Assembly (NCBI RefSeq): GCF_033842475.1
Contig: NZ_JAWXYB010000006.1
Span: 1-60,455, forward strand
Length of the DNA: 60,455 nucleotides
Source of the DNA: Acidiphilium acidophilum
GTDB lineage: Bacteria > Pseudomonadota > Alphaproteobacteria > Acetobacterales > Acetobacteraceae
Reading direction: 5' to 3'
This document shows positions 1-7,874 of the stretch, piece after piece. How positions within the stretch are numbered: position 1 is the first letter of the stretch; every line of letters starts with the position of its first letter. Made by a program: the position numbers and the translations under genes. The notes beneath the pieces were generated by a model. That model saw nothing but the letters and a program-made list of their open reading frames with translations. It was not told the DNA's origin and ran no database searches.

Positions 1-369
1 AGCCAGACCAGCAGATCCATCCCGCGGCTGCCGCAAACCACGACACGATCTGTTCAAGCCCATTCAGCGGGGCATGAGGCCGAGCCGACCAGCTCGCCGC
101 AACCGGCACCGAACCGCCATCCGTCTCCCCAGGCACGGGCCACCCAACGGCCTCTACCGATGGGGACGATCACCGGCCTGCCGCAACCCCGCAACCTCCA
201 CCTGCGGCTATTTTCCCCTGCCCTGCGGGCATTCCTCGCGAGGCAAAATAGCCGCCGGTTCCGGCCCTTCGCTACGCTACGGCCGCTACGCGGTGCAGAG
301 CTTCGGCAGGCCGGTGCTTTTACGTCCCATCGAGGCCGATAGGCGGCCCGTAGCAACAGGAGACTAACC
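1..369. other. Non-coding leader before DUF736 gene
   Basis: I see no convincing gene here. The stretch is GC-rich and contains a perfect 10-bp inverted repeat (CGGCTATTTT at 205-214, AAAATAGCCG at 245-254) around a smaller GCCC/GGGC hairpin. A purine-rich ribosome-binding site (about 356-362) serves the gene starting at 370. It is not clearly homologous to the leader repeats further right, although it has the same GC-rich, hairpin-rich character. If the molecule is circular, the open frame at the right end of the window would continue into this stretch and stop near 342. Confidence 0.5.
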
Positions 370-663
370 ATGGCGATCATCGGCACCTTTACCCGCGACC
401 AGCACGGCTTCAACGGCACCATCAAGACGCTCACCCTGAACGTGGCAGCACAGATCAAGAAGGTCGAAGTTTCCAGCGAGAAAGCGCCTGACTACCGGGT
501 CTCCGCCGGCCCGGTCGAACTCGGAGCGGGATGGACGAAAACAAGCCAAGCCGGCAAGGAATATATCTCGGTCAAACTCGACGATCCGAGCTTCCCCGCG
601 CCGGTGTTCGCTAGCCTGGTAGAACAGGACGCCGGGTTTGCACTCATCTGGAACCGCTCATAA
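370..663 (+). CDS. DUF736 family protein
   Basis: The 97-residue protein matches the DUF736 family from end to end: an MAxIGTFT start, a TIKTLTLNV segment near residue 20, and the hallmark VKLDDPSFPAPVFASL near residues 68-83, ending in LIWNRS. Such proteins are common on alphaproteobacterial conjugative plasmids and integrative elements, usually beside ParB-like, DUF2958 and ArdC genes as here. Their biochemical role is unknown. The ATG follows an AGGAGA-type site. A UUCG-capped hairpin after the stop probably ends the transcript. Confidence 0.93.
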   Translation: MAIIGTFTRDQHGFNGTIKTLTLNVAAQIKKVEVSSEKAPDYRVSAGPVELGAGWTKTSQAGKEYISVKLDDPSFPAPVFASLVEQDAGFALIWNRS

Positions 664-680
664 ACGGGTCACACGCGCAG

Positions 681-700
681 CGGCGGCCTTCGGGCCGCCG
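681..700 (+). terminator. Hairpin after DUF736 gene
   Basis: CGGCGGCC (681-688) and GGCCGCCG (693-700) form a perfect 8-bp stem with a TTCG tetraloop, 18 nt after the DUF736 stop codon. The following T-run is weak (TTCGC), so it may be a leaky terminator or an mRNA-stabilising hairpin. Confidence 0.5.
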
Positions 701-810
701 TTCGCATGTCAATAACTGGCCGGCCCTGCCCGCGCCCGCAAACTGCCCACAGCGGAAATCCGCCGTCCATAACCCAACCCTCCCGACCCTGTCATTATTG
801 GCGTGAATCT

Positions 811-1046
811 CCGGCCCTGACAGGCCGGGGGCCGATCGCCGCAGACGCGGCGACCGTAGGGAGGGGCGGAGCGCCGCCCCTCCCGCAACGGCGCGCTACA
901 GACCGGCAGGGCCGCCCAGGGCGGCAGGGCTACGCCCCGCGCCCCGCGCAACCCGGCCGGTCCCGCGCGCCATTGCCCCCTCCCCTCGCCTTCTAACGCC
1001 AGAAAAGAGCCGGGGCGGTCCCGGTCACAGCGTGGGAGATACAACA
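811..1046 (+). repeat. GC-rich leader repeat, copy A
   Basis: Best-preserved copy, with copy D, of a leader found ahead of several genes in this window. Modules in order: a GGCCC/GGGCC hairpin (811-830); GCCGC-AGAC-GCGGC (838-852); a perfect 11-bp stem GGGAGGGGCGG / CCGCCCCTCCC (859-869 and 874-884); GC-rich blocks with repeated GGCAGGGC; a pyrimidine tract (about 971-990); and a final CCGGGG/CCCGG hairpin (1009-1024) just before the ribosome-binding site. Either a structured 5' leader or a small dispersed repeat. Confidence 0.8.
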
Positions 1047-1541
1047 ATGTCAGAAACAACCACCCAAAACGGCCGGGCTATGGCGGCAATTCTACATCAA
1101 TCATACGATCAGGTTGATTACCTGTGGCGTCAAGGGCGCATCAGCTTCACAAACTGGCGGCTCTATAAGGCGTTCTGGACATGGGGAGCGCCACGGTTTT
1201 CAGGGACAGGCAATCTGACACAAGCCGCCTATGCGGAAAAACTCGGCTGGGATGCCGTGTTTCGGAAGATAGAGCGGACAAGACGCCTGATCCAGATCAT
1301 CGCCCGCCTTGGTGAAGGCAAAACTCCGTGGCCTGTTCATGTCACACCGCCCCCCACCACCTGCCGGACCATCGCCTACGGCCACGGCGCGACAGTGCAA
1401 ATTTTCGAGGAATTTGCCGACGCTCGGCCATCCCTCATCGCCTTCGCCACCCGGCTTTGCCACGAATACGGCAAGCCAGGCCGCCCCGCGATGATCTGCA
1501 TCGATGACGATAATGAGTTCTATGTCGGGGTTGGCCCCTGA
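1047..1541 (+). CDS. Hypothetical protein
   Basis: Encodes 164 residues beginning MSETTTQNG. I chose ATG 1047 over the GTG at 1032 because GGGAGA lies 8 nt upstream of 1047 and the leader repeat ends there. The protein is rich in aromatic residues near the N-terminus (YDQVDYLWRQ, YKAFWTWGAPRF) and ends in an acidic DDDNEFYVGVGP tail. I see no membrane segment, no signal peptide and no family I can name. It stands alone, with a leader repeat on each side, so it is probably its own transcription unit. Confidence 0.72.
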   Translation: MSETTTQNGRAMAAILHQSYDQVDYLWRQGRISFTNWRLYKAFWTWGAPRFSGTGNLTQAAYAEKLGWDAVFRKIERTRRLIQIIARLGEGKTPWPVHVTPPPTTCRTIAYGHGATVQIFEEFADARPSLIAFATRLCHEYGKPGRPAMICIDDDNEFYVGVGP

Positions 1542-1570
1542 CCCTACACCCGGCGAACGCCCATCAACCA

Positions 1571-1588
1571 CCCGCTCACCCGAGCGGG
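1571..1588 (+). terminator. Hairpin after hypothetical gene
   Basis: CCCGCTC (1571-1577) and GAGCGGG (1582-1588) form a 7-bp stem with a 4-nt loop, 30 nt after the stop at 1541. There is no good T-run, so termination is only probable. Confidence 0.35.
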
Positions 1589-1660
1589 CGGTCGATGGGT
1601 ATCCTGTATCTATATGACCATAATCCTTGGTTTGATGCCGTCGCCCGCGCGGAATGATGG

Positions 1661-1899
1661 CCGGCCCTGACGGGCCGGGGACTGCTCGCCGCAGACGCGG
1701 CGACCGTAGGGAGGGGCGGAGCGCCGCCCCTCCCGCAACGGCTCGCTACAGCCCGGCAGCGTCGCCCGCCTCGCAGGGCTACGCCCCGCTCTTCGGACAA
1801 CGCGGCCGGTCCCGCGAGCCATTGCCCCCTCCCCTCGCCTTTTCACACCAGAAAATAGCCGGGGCCTGAAACCGGCATAACCAACATAGGAATTACGCA
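1661..1899 (+). repeat. GC-rich leader repeat, copy B
   Basis: Same module order as copy A: opening GGCCC/GGGCC hairpin at 1661-1680, the GCCGCAGACGCGGC element, the GGGAGGGGCGG/CCGCCCCTCCC stem, the pyrimidine tract and GCCGGGG near the ribosome-binding site. The middle differs from A by scattered substitutions, and the last hairpin is altered before the ParB start. It covers the whole gap upstream of the ParB gene. Confidence 0.78.
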
Positions 1900-3765
1900 A
1901 TGAACGATATCAACGTCTCCGCCGTGCCGCTGACCAAACTGGTCCCGAGCGCAATCAATGTCCGCACAACCGGACGCGACAAAGGCATTGACGGCCTAGC
2001 CGCCAGCATCGAGGCGCGAGGGTTGCTGCAAAATCTGGTGGTTCGGGAAACCGATGGCGGGAAATATGAAGTGGTCGCCGGTGGACGCCGTCTTGCCGCC
2101 CTGAAAAATCTTTGCAAGGCGAAGAAACTGCCGAAATCCTACATGGTGCCCGTGCAGATCGTCGGAGAGGATGCCGCGCTTGAAGCGAGCCTTGCCGAGA
2201 ACGTCATGCGCGAGCAGATGCACCCCGCCGACCAGTTCGCCGCTTTCGCTGGCTTGATTGCTCAGGGTCACAGCATCGAGGACGTGGCCGCCCGCTTTGG
2301 TGTCACCCCCGGCGTGGTGACACGCCGCATGAAACTCGCCAGCCTTTCGCCCGTCATCATCGAGGCGTTCCGCGCCGACAAACTCACGCTTGAACAGGTT
2401 ATGGGTTTCACCGTTTCAGAAGATCACGCCGAACAGGAACAGGTTTTTGCCGATATTTCCGAATGGCACCACCCGGCAGAACGCTCCCGCATCGTGCAGC
2501 TTCTCACCCATGAGAAGATGAAAACAACCGATTATCGATTCCGCTTTATTGGCGAGGATGCCTATATCGCGGCAGGGGGAGCCATCACCCGCGACCTGTT
2601 CGATGACCGCGACACCGGATATGCCGAAGATAGCGCCCTCGTGCTGCGCCTCGCCACCGAGCGCCTGACCGCCATGATCCCCGAGGTTCTGGCGCAGGGT
2701 TGGAAATGGATCGAGGCAGACCCCGCGCTGACCTACGACACATTGCGGAACTTCACCCGTATTCATCCGCGCCACGTCGAATTGAACGAGGACGACGCGG
2801 CCCGCCTCAGCGCCTTGGCCGAGGAATATGATCGGCTGGCAGAAGATGGCGACACACCCGACGACGAAACCGGCGACCGCCTGGACGCCATCGACGCAGA
2901 AATGGAGAGCTTGCGCGACAAGGAACGCGCCTTCGACCCGGCAGAAATGGCCCTCGCCGGAGGCTGGCTGGCCTTGCACAATGATGGTTCCGTCAGAATG
3001 GAGCTTGGCTATGTGCGGCAGGAGGATCGGCCCGCACTGGACACACTGCGCAGCCCAGCCCGTGAAAACGAACAGGTCACCAGCGACGAGAACGATACAA
3101 CACCGGTTGCCCCCACCCCAACCGGGCCGAAGGTTCCCGAGGCGTTGCTAGCCGAACTCCACGCCGCCCGCACCATCGCGTTGCGCCTTGAACTGGTAAA
3201 GCGCCCCGATATCGCCTTGCGCGTGCTGGCCCATAGCCTCGCCGTGCGGGAAATGTCCCACGGCACCCCGGTTCTAACCGTTCATCCAAGCACCACCTAC
3301 ATTCCCGAAAATCAGCGTGTCGGTTGCCCCGACGAAACCCCGCTGAATGACCAGAGAAGCCGGTGGAATATGCGCATTGGTGGCGATGCCTCCCGCATGT
3401 GGGACGGTATCATGGCCCTCACAGATGAGGACGTGCTGGACCTGATCGCGGTGCTGTCCGCCTCTCTTGTCGATGTCACCTACAGCAAGGGGCAGAACGG
3501 CAGCGCCGCGAAGCCCGGCATCTATGCGGAAAAACTCGCCGCCACGCTGGACCTCGATATGCGGCAGCACTGGACGCCGACCGCCGCCACCTATTTCGGC
3601 CGGGTCAGCAAGGACGCGATCACCGAAGCCGTTACCGAAGCCGCGAGCGAGGCCGAAGCCGCGAAACTGGCCGGATTGAAAAAAGCCGCGATGGCCGAAG
3701 AAGCCGCGATCATCGCAGCCGATACCACATGGCTCCCGGCACCGCTTCGCACCACGCGAGGATGA
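1900..3765 (+). CDS. Plasmid ParB-like partition/nuclease-fold protein
   Basis: A 621-residue member of the ParB/RepB/Spo0J superfamily. The N-terminal ParB fold shows GGRRL (61-65) and the AENVMREQMHPADQ box (99-112), followed by a helix-turn-helix at about 125-147 (VAARFGVTPGVVTRRM). The rest is long, acidic and helical and ends in an Ala/Glu-rich stretch. ParB proteins of this length are typical of alphaproteobacterial plasmids and elements that also carry DUF736 and DUF2958. It is not next to a parA gene here (the ParA-like gene is about 3 kb away), so it may act as a DNA-binding regulator rather than the partition partner. It has its own leader and a strong terminator. Confidence 0.9.
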   Translation: MNDINVSAVPLTKLVPSAINVRTTGRDKGIDGLAASIEARGLLQNLVVRETDGGKYEVVAGGRRLAALKNLCKAKKLPKSYMVPVQIVGEDAALEASLAENVMREQMHPADQFAAFAGLIAQGHSIEDVAARFGVTPGVVTRRMKLASLSPVIIEAFRADKLTLEQVMGFTVSEDHAEQEQVFADISEWHHPAERSRIVQLLTHEKMKTTDYRFRFIGEDAYIAAGGAITRDLFDDRDTGYAEDSALVLRLATERLTAMIPEVLAQGWKWIEADPALTYDTLRNFTRIHPRHVELNEDDAARLSALAEEYDRLAEDGDTPDDETGDRLDAIDAEMESLRDKERAFDPAEMALAGGWLALHNDGSVRMELGYVRQEDRPALDTLRSPARENEQVTSDENDTTPVAPTPTGPKVPEALLAELHAARTIALRLELVKRPDIALRVLAHSLAVREMSHGTPVLTVHPSTTYIPENQRVGCPDETPLNDQRSRWNMRIGGDASRMWDGIMALTDEDVLDLIAVLSASLVDVTYSKGQNGSAAKPGIYAEKLAATLDLDMRQHWTPTAATYFGRVSKDAITEAVTEAASEAEAAKLAGLKKAAMAEEAAIIAADTTWLPAPLRTTRG

Positions 3766-3770
3766 CCAAC

Positions 3771-3799
3771 ATGGGCGGGACCAACACCCCGCCCATTTT
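3771..3799 (+). terminator. Rho-independent terminator after ParB gene
   Basis: ATGGGCGGG (3771-3779) pairs perfectly with CCCGCCCAT (3788-3796), leaving an 8-nt loop, followed by a short T-run. It starts 6 nt after the ParB stop codon. Confidence 0.75.
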
Positions 3800-3837
3800 C
3801 ACCCGCCAGCGTGGCTTACCCTACTTGGCGTAAATTT

Positions 3838-4043
3838 CCGGCCCTGCGGGCCGGGGCCAGGGGGAGGCGCGCTGGCCCGCGCCTCCCCCGAAACGCGCCC
3901 TGCCGGGCGGCAGGGCCGCTCAGGCGCACGGCAAAAGCCCTGCGCCATCGCAGCCCGGCCACCCTCGCGCGCATTTCCCCCCTCCATCGGCCTCTAACCC
4001 CAGAGGAAGACGGCGGGTGGGCCGCATATGATGGAGAAACAAA
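3838..4043 (+). repeat. GC-rich leader repeat, copy C (diverged)
   Basis: Opening CCGGCCC/GGGCCGGGG hairpin at 3838-3857, then a different but equivalent long stem (GGGGGAGGCGCG / CGCGCCTCCCCC), the GGCAGGGCCGCTCAGGC block, the pyrimidine tract (TTTCCCCCCTCC), CTCTAACCCCAGAG and the ribosome-binding site. It resembles copy G more than copy A, so there are at least two sequence subtypes with one shared architecture. Confidence 0.72.
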
Positions 4044-4373
4044 ATGCGTTTTTACAAAGAATCGACACAAGATATCCTTGGTAAGTTGGAAACTATGCGC
4101 GAGACGTTAAACAATAACGACTATGCGCTCGGTATTGCTACCATCAAGGCAAACGACTTTGTTGCCTATACAGAGGATGTGTTGGCCGCGCTTGGTAAAG
4201 CCCGGAATTTCTATTGGACATATCGCGGTTCCCAAAACTTGGTCCGCTCCGCTTATCACGCAAACCGGCCTGTTGCCGAAGTGGCGGCAGAATTGCTTGA
4301 GTTGCGCAAACAAGACATTGCCCGGCAACGAAAGGCCACCCGCGAACTAAACCGGCGCATGGGATGGGCGTAG
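4044..4373 (+). CDS. Small hypothetical protein
   Basis: Encodes 109 residues starting MRFYKESTQD, with GGAG 7 nt upstream of the ATG. It is mostly helical and charged, with a C-terminal basic stretch (RKQDIARQRKATRELNRRMG) that could contact nucleic acid. I do not recognise a family. It sits between leader copies C and D and is less GC-rich than its neighbours at the 5' end. Confidence 0.7.
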   Translation: MRFYKESTQDILGKLETMRETLNNNDYALGIATIKANDFVAYTEDVLAALGKARNFYWTYRGSQNLVRSAYHANRPVAEVAAELLELRKQDIARQRKATRELNRRMGWA

Positions 4374-4394
4374 GCCCGGCAGGAAGCGGAATCA

Positions 4395-4630
4395 CCGGCC
4401 CTACCGGGCCGGGGTCACATCGCCGCAGACGCGGCGACCGTAGGGAGGGGCGGAGCGCCGCCCCTCCCGCAACGGCGCGCTACAGACCGGCAGGGCCGCC
4501 CAGGGCGGCAGGGCTACGCCCCGCGCCCCGCGCAACCCGGCCGGTCCCGCGCGCCATTGCCCCCTCCCCTCGCCTTCTAACGCCAGAAAAAGAGCCGGGG
4601 CGGCCCCGGCCTTACCGACGGAGAACCACC
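4395..4630 (+). repeat. GC-rich leader repeat, copy D
   Basis: Almost base-for-base identical to copy A over about 170 nt, from GCCGCAGACGCGGC to the pyrimidine tract and CTTCTAACGCCAGAAAA. It has one extra A after the tract and CCCGGCC replacing CCCGGTC at the end. Near-identity of two copies 3.6 kb apart points to recent duplication or gene conversion. Confidence 0.8.
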
Positions 4631-5008
4631 ATGAACCACGCTGCAAACAGCCCAGCCACCGTGAATAACCCTTCCCAGCGGGTGCAGCCGATGCGGCTGA
4701 TCTTGCGGAACGGGTACCCCTATCCCTACCCGCAAAACACCAGCGAAGCCGAACATGAAACCCATTCCCGCAACGCGGGCGGAATTATGCTCGATATTCC
4801 CGGCGTCGTGCATTTCGAGTGGCTGCACACCGTCACCGTCGAGTTCGCCGATGACGAGGCGTTTGAACACGCCCAGCGCACCACCGGATGGAAAACATGG
4901 AGCTATCGGGTGCTAGAAGCACAGACGAGCGCCACCGATGGCTACCACCATCCCGCGATCATCGCCGCGAATTGCGCGTTCTGCGGCTTCAATCTGGTTC
5001 CCGATTAA
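4631..5008 (+). CDS. Small hypothetical protein
   Basis: Encodes 125 residues from ATG 4631, preceded by GGAGAACC. A longer frame continues upstream but lies entirely in the leader repeat, so the shorter start is preferred. The sequence contains a NGYPYPYPQN motif, a His/acid-rich middle and a C-terminal NCAFCGF pair of cysteines. No family recognised. Confidence 0.7.
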   Translation: MNHAANSPATVNNPSQRVQPMRLILRNGYPYPYPQNTSEAEHETHSRNAGGIMLDIPGVVHFEWLHTVTVEFADDEAFEHAQRTTGWKTWSYRVLEAQTSATDGYHHPAIIAANCAFCGFNLVPD

Positions 5009-5067
5009 AAGGGGGCAAGGGGGCGACAAGCCCCCACTCCCGGAGATGAGCCGCAGAAAAAATGAAA

Positions 5068-5321
5068 CGGCCCTACGGGCCGGGCCTCGCCTGACGGCGA
5101 GGGGGCTGCCGCCCCCTGGCGCAAGAGTAAAGGCGCGATGCGCCCGTGCGACATTCGGCCTACAGCCTGGCTGGGCCGCGCCGATCGCAGGGCTTCACCC
5201 CGCGCTCATCGCAGCCCAGCCAGTCCCGGCCAAATATCGCCCGCTCTTGCCCCAGGCTCCCCCGCTTCACGCCAGAAAAGAAGCAACCGGCAATTCCGCC
5301 GCTACCGCTTGGAGAAAATGA
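5068..5321 (+). repeat. GC-rich leader repeat, copy E (diverged)
   Basis: Starts with GGCCC-TAC-GGGCC (5069-5081) and keeps the module order: a GGGGGC/GCCCCC stem, GCAGGGCTTCACCCCGC, a CGCAGCCCAGCC block, a pyrimidine-rich stretch, CACGCCAGAAAA, then the ribosome-binding site for 5322. Another hairpin (GGGGGC 5019-5024, GCCCCC 5030-5035) lies just upstream, directly after the preceding gene. Confidence 0.65.
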
Positions 5322-5975
5322 ATGTCCTCTCGCCTTGTCGATGATTTCGCCGCAATCCGGTTTCGGGCCGACGATCTTAACACCCTCTTTGAAACAGACC
5401 CGTTCTATGCGGATCAGTTCATGTTTTTCGAGCTGGGTGGCGACAATAATTTGTTTGAGTGCCGGAGCGGAGGCAGACAAATCCGCGTCCGGTCATGGTC
5501 CCTGCTTGGCGTCGGGCAGGACTGGCAAATCATGCAAAAAATCGTGACCTTCGCCTCGGCATGCGAAGGCGGTTGCCTGCGCTTTGCCGGCGACCGCCAG
5601 ACCTTGGCAGAAAGCTATATCCGCAAGGCGCGCAGCACCCTTGGTGATGCCGTCGAACCGGCAGCACTCTACGATGCGGGCCTCTCGTGCAGCCTTGAGA
5701 TCACGGTTAAGATGTCCGCCGAATGCGGACGATATGAGCAAGACCGCGTGGAGGAATTACGCAGTCATCTGCCCGCACAAGAGCAAGGCGATGTTTTGTC
5801 ATGGAGCCTGTCACCCTTCCACGACATGAAACATGCCGCTCTGATGTTCATCTACAGCAGCCTAGACAAGCGGGAGATCTACAACAAAGCCCGCGTCTCA
5901 GGTCAGGAATATACGGGAACGCCGATCATGAAACGCGCCCGTGACCGTGGGCAGATGGTGATGTCAGGCTTTTAG
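5322..5975 (+). CDS. Hypothetical protein
   Basis: Encodes 217 residues (MSSRLVDDFAAIRFR...). It contains several cysteines (CEGGC near residue 82, later CGRYEQDR) and no membrane segment or signal peptide. No family recognised. The start follows GGAGAAA. A long imperfect hairpin with a T-run follows the stop, so it is probably transcribed alone from its leader. Confidence 0.7.
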   Translation: MSSRLVDDFAAIRFRADDLNTLFETDPFYADQFMFFELGGDNNLFECRSGGRQIRVRSWSLLGVGQDWQIMQKIVTFASACEGGCLRFAGDRQTLAESYIRKARSTLGDAVEPAALYDAGLSCSLEITVKMSAECGRYEQDRVEELRSHLPAQEQGDVLSWSLSPFHDMKHAALMFIYSSLDKREIYNKARVSGQEYTGTPIMKRARDRGQMVMSGF

Positions 5976-5984
5976 GCCAAGCAT

Positions 5985-6017
5985 AGGGTCATATGGTCCG
6001 GGACCATGTGACCCTTT
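5985..6017 (+). terminator. Long hairpin terminator
   Basis: The arms 5985-5999 and 6001-6015 are complementary over 15 positions with one G-U wobble, followed by TTT. The tip must open to give a loop. It starts 10 nt after the stop at 5975. Confidence 0.65.
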
Positions 6018-6043
6018 CCGTCACGCGGGCGGGACGAAATTCA

Positions 6044-6093
6044 CCGGCCCTGGCGGGCCGGGGCGGTCCCGGTCACAGCGAGGGAGAAATACG
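6044..6093 (+). repeat. GC-rich leader repeat, collapsed copy F
   Basis: Only about 50 nt long. The opening CCGGCCC...GGGCCGGGG hairpin of the leader is joined directly to the closing GCCGGGGCGGTCCCGGTC segment of copy A, with everything between missing. GCCGGGG occurs at both ends of the full element, so deletion between direct repeats would give exactly this structure. It still sits immediately upstream of a gene. Confidence 0.7.
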
Positions 6094-6438
6094 ATGAACC
6101 TTTTAACAACGCATCAGAAAGCCATCATGATCGAGAACGGCCGCAAATCAGCGGCGGGTGACGAAATCGACCCGTTCCCGGTGGTGAAACTGTTTATGCC
6201 CGGCAGCGGCATGACCTGGCTCTTGACCGAGCTGGACCCGGACGATGGGGATCGCGCCTTCGGGCTTTGCGACCTTGGCATGGGATGCCCCGAACTCGGG
6301 TATGTCAGCCTCGCCGAACTGTGCAGCGTGCGCAACCGAATGGGCCTCGGGGTTGAGCGGGATCAGGGTTTCAATGCCTGCAAACCGCTCAGCATCTACA
6401 CCGACGAAGCCCGGCAGAAACAGATGATTCTCGCGTAA
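6094..6438 (+). CDS. DUF2958 family protein
   Basis: The 114-residue protein matches DUF2958: MNLLTTHQKAIMIENG start, FPVVKLFMPGSGMTWLLTELDP (28-49), FGLCDLGMGCPELGYVSL, and a conserved GLGVERDQGF...KPLSIY end. Function unknown. The family accompanies DUF736 and ArdC genes on conjugative elements of Alphaproteobacteria. The ATG is preceded by GGGAGAAA, and a terminator follows. Confidence 0.92.
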   Translation: MNLLTTHQKAIMIENGRKSAAGDEIDPFPVVKLFMPGSGMTWLLTELDPDDGDRAFGLCDLGMGCPELGYVSLAELCSVRNRMGLGVERDQGFNACKPLSIYTDEARQKQMILA

Positions 6439-6512
6439 GTGGGGCGCTCGCCCGTTCACACCAGAAAGGACTGACAAATACCGATATGACCGGGTAACCC
6501 CTTGGATAGATA

Positions 6513-6540
6513 AGCGGCCCTTACGGGCCGTTTGTCGTTT
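6513..6540 (+). terminator. Terminator after DUF2958 gene
   Basis: CGGCCC (6515-6520), TTAC loop, GGGCCG (6525-6530), then TTTGTCGTTT. It separates the accessory block from the partition cassette. Confidence 0.65.
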
Positions 6541-6573
6541 GCGCACTCAGTGGGTCATGCGGCGGGCCTGTGC

Positions 6574-6698
6574 GCTAGCCGGTGCTAGCATGTGCTAGCG
6601 CGCGCTTGCTCCTGCTAGCGTCTTGTAGCTAGTGCTTGCTATTGCTGCTAGCGTATGCTAGCGATAGCACGCGCTAGCTAGTGCTAGCTACTTCTAGC
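6574..6698 (+). repeat. 10-bp phased GCTAGC array, candidate centromere
   Basis: About thirteen copies of GCTAGC or one-to-two-base variants (GCTTGC, TGTAGC, GATAGC, TCTAGC) at nearly exact 10-bp spacing: 6574, 6584, 6594, 6604, 6614, 6624, 6634, a +3 shift to 6647, 6657, then 6663, 6673, 6683, 6693. One base-paired site per helical turn places all sites on one face of the DNA. The array ends 16 bp before the ParA-like start codon, the usual place for a type Ib centromere/operator bound by a ribbon-helix-helix protein. Function is inferred; the periodicity is directly visible. Confidence 0.8.
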
Positions 6699-6714
6699 AA
6701 CAGGAGGCTATTAC

Positions 6715-7410
6715 ATGCCGGTCATCATCGCGGCCAATCCGAAGGGCGGGGCGGGGAAGTCAACCACCACCCTTATTTTAGGGCAGACGCTTGCTGCGCT
6801 GGGGGCCAGCGTAAGCATCATAGATGCGGACCCCAACCATCCTATTGTCGATTGGCGCAGCGGCAATTCTAAGCTCGCATTAGATGTGATCGGAGACGCC
6901 AACGAAAGCTCTATCATCGCCCAAATTAAAGCCGAGAACATGAAAAAACAGTTCGTGTTCGTGGACCTTGAGGGCACCGCCAGCCGCTTAGTATCGCGGG
7001 CAATCTCGCGGGCCGACTTGGTACTTATACCACTTCAGGCGAGTGGCGTTGACGCCCGCCAGGCAAGCCGGGCGATTTCTTTGATACACGAAGAAGAAGA
7101 GGCTTTGGACGGACGCCAAATCCCCTTTCGTGTCCTACTGACCAGGACAAGCCCGATCATCAAAACCCGCATTGAGAAAGAAATTCTTGGCAGTCTCGAA
7201 GCCGCCGAGCTTCCCATTTTACGGACCGCGTTGAACGAACGACAAGCCTTCAAGGCAATCTTTGTTCGGCGCTTGGCGCTGCACGAGCTTGATCCCACTC
7301 AGGTAAATGGTCTGCCCGAGGCGATTCAAAACGCAAATGCGCTGGCCGAGGAACTGGTTAACGTTCTGACCGACGCGAAAACACACCAAAAGGAGACCGT
7401 GAATGTCTGA
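6715..7410 (+). CDS. ParA/VirC1-like partition ATPase
   Basis: A 231-residue ParA-superfamily ATPase. The deviant Walker A motif KGGAGKST spans residues 10-17, IIDADPNHP is the switch/Walker A' region (35-43), and VFVDLEG is Walker B. Similarity to VirC1 is notable: both have DADxNxPxxxWR early and an ERxAFxAI...LH segment late. It has no N-terminal DNA-binding domain, so it belongs to the small type Ib ParA class. An AGGAGG site precedes the ATG. The next gene overlaps its end by 8 bp, making a two-gene cassette behind the GCTAGC array. The likely role is plasmid segregation, or relaxosome positioning as for VirC1. Confidence 0.9.
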   Translation: MPVIIAANPKGGAGKSTTTLILGQTLAALGASVSIIDADPNHPIVDWRSGNSKLALDVIGDANESSIIAQIKAENMKKQFVFVDLEGTASRLVSRAISRADLVLIPLQASGVDARQASRAISLIHEEEEALDGRQIPFRVLLTRTSPIIKTRIEKEILGSLEAAELPILRTALNERQAFKAIFVRRLALHELDPTQVNGLPEAIQNANALAEELVNVLTDAKTHQKETVNV

Positions 7411-7723
7411 CGATACCTTTGGCTTTGGCAAGGCCGGGGCAGTGCCTCTTAGTAAGCGACTGGCAGAGATCAAACCCAGTGGCGACAATGAGAGGGCGGC
7501 GACCGATCTCCAAGCGATCGACGAAGCCGGACAACGTGCCGGGTTTACCTCGCGCGAACCAGGCCCCGCGCCGTTCAGGCGCGTCAAGACGATTGGCCCG
7601 ACGATACAGTTGAACACGCGGGCACCGGAAGATGTGGCGATAAGATTCATCCAGTTTTGCGAGCAAAATCGGCTCGCCTATTGGGAGGGAATACTTGAAT
7701 TGATGAAACGCGCCAACGTCTAG
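7403..7723 (+). CDS. Ribbon-helix-helix partition partner (putative)
   Basis: Encodes 106 residues and overlaps the ParA-like gene by 8 bp. The N-terminal 65 residues look disordered. The C-terminal part [20 protein letters not shown] followed by a second helix has the strand-helix-helix pattern of RHH DNA-binding proteins such as ParG, Omega or VirC2. By position it is the centromere-binding protein expected to recognise the GCTAGC array and stimulate the ATPase. No family name is certain. Confidence 0.72.
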   Translation: MSDDTFGFGKAGAVPLSKRLAEIKPSGDNERAATDLQAIDEAGQRAGFTSREPGPAPFRRVKTIGPTIQLNTRAPEDVAIRFIQFCEQNRLAYWEGILELMKRANV

Positions 7724-7761
7724 TCTAGGTTTTTGATGTGCGACGTCTTGCGCTCTTCTAA

Positions 7762-7842
7762 GCGCATAGCTACGCCGTGAGTCATGCACCAAAATGCGTT
7801 GCATTGCACCGGATTATGGTGCATATAGGTTTCACCGAGACG
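7762..7842 (+). promoter_or_regulatory. 81-bp regulatory repeat, copy 1
   Basis: Ungapped 81-bp counterpart of 8494-8574. Both copies share GCGCATAGCT, GTCATGC, a dyad (TGCACC 7805-7810, GGTGCA 7818-7823) and CCGAGACG. TTGCAT (7799-7804) and CATATA (7822-7827) are separated by 17 bp and would serve as -35/-10 hexamers with the dyad in the spacer, a classic repressor-site arrangement. It ends about 32 nt before ATG 7875. Confidence 0.65.
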
Positions 7843-7874
7843 CAGTGACGCGCCAGCAAATAAAGGACAAGACG

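Noticed and set aside
709-1059. Minus-strand frames with repeated peptide sequence over the leader repeats
   Set aside because: They recur only where the leader DNA is repeated and have no ribosome-binding sites; they are translations of a non-coding repeat.
6574-6698. GCTAGC array as a CRISPR or replication iteron set
   Set aside because: Units are 10 bp with no spacers, so not CRISPR. RepC-type replicons do not use upstream iterons, and the array abuts parA instead.
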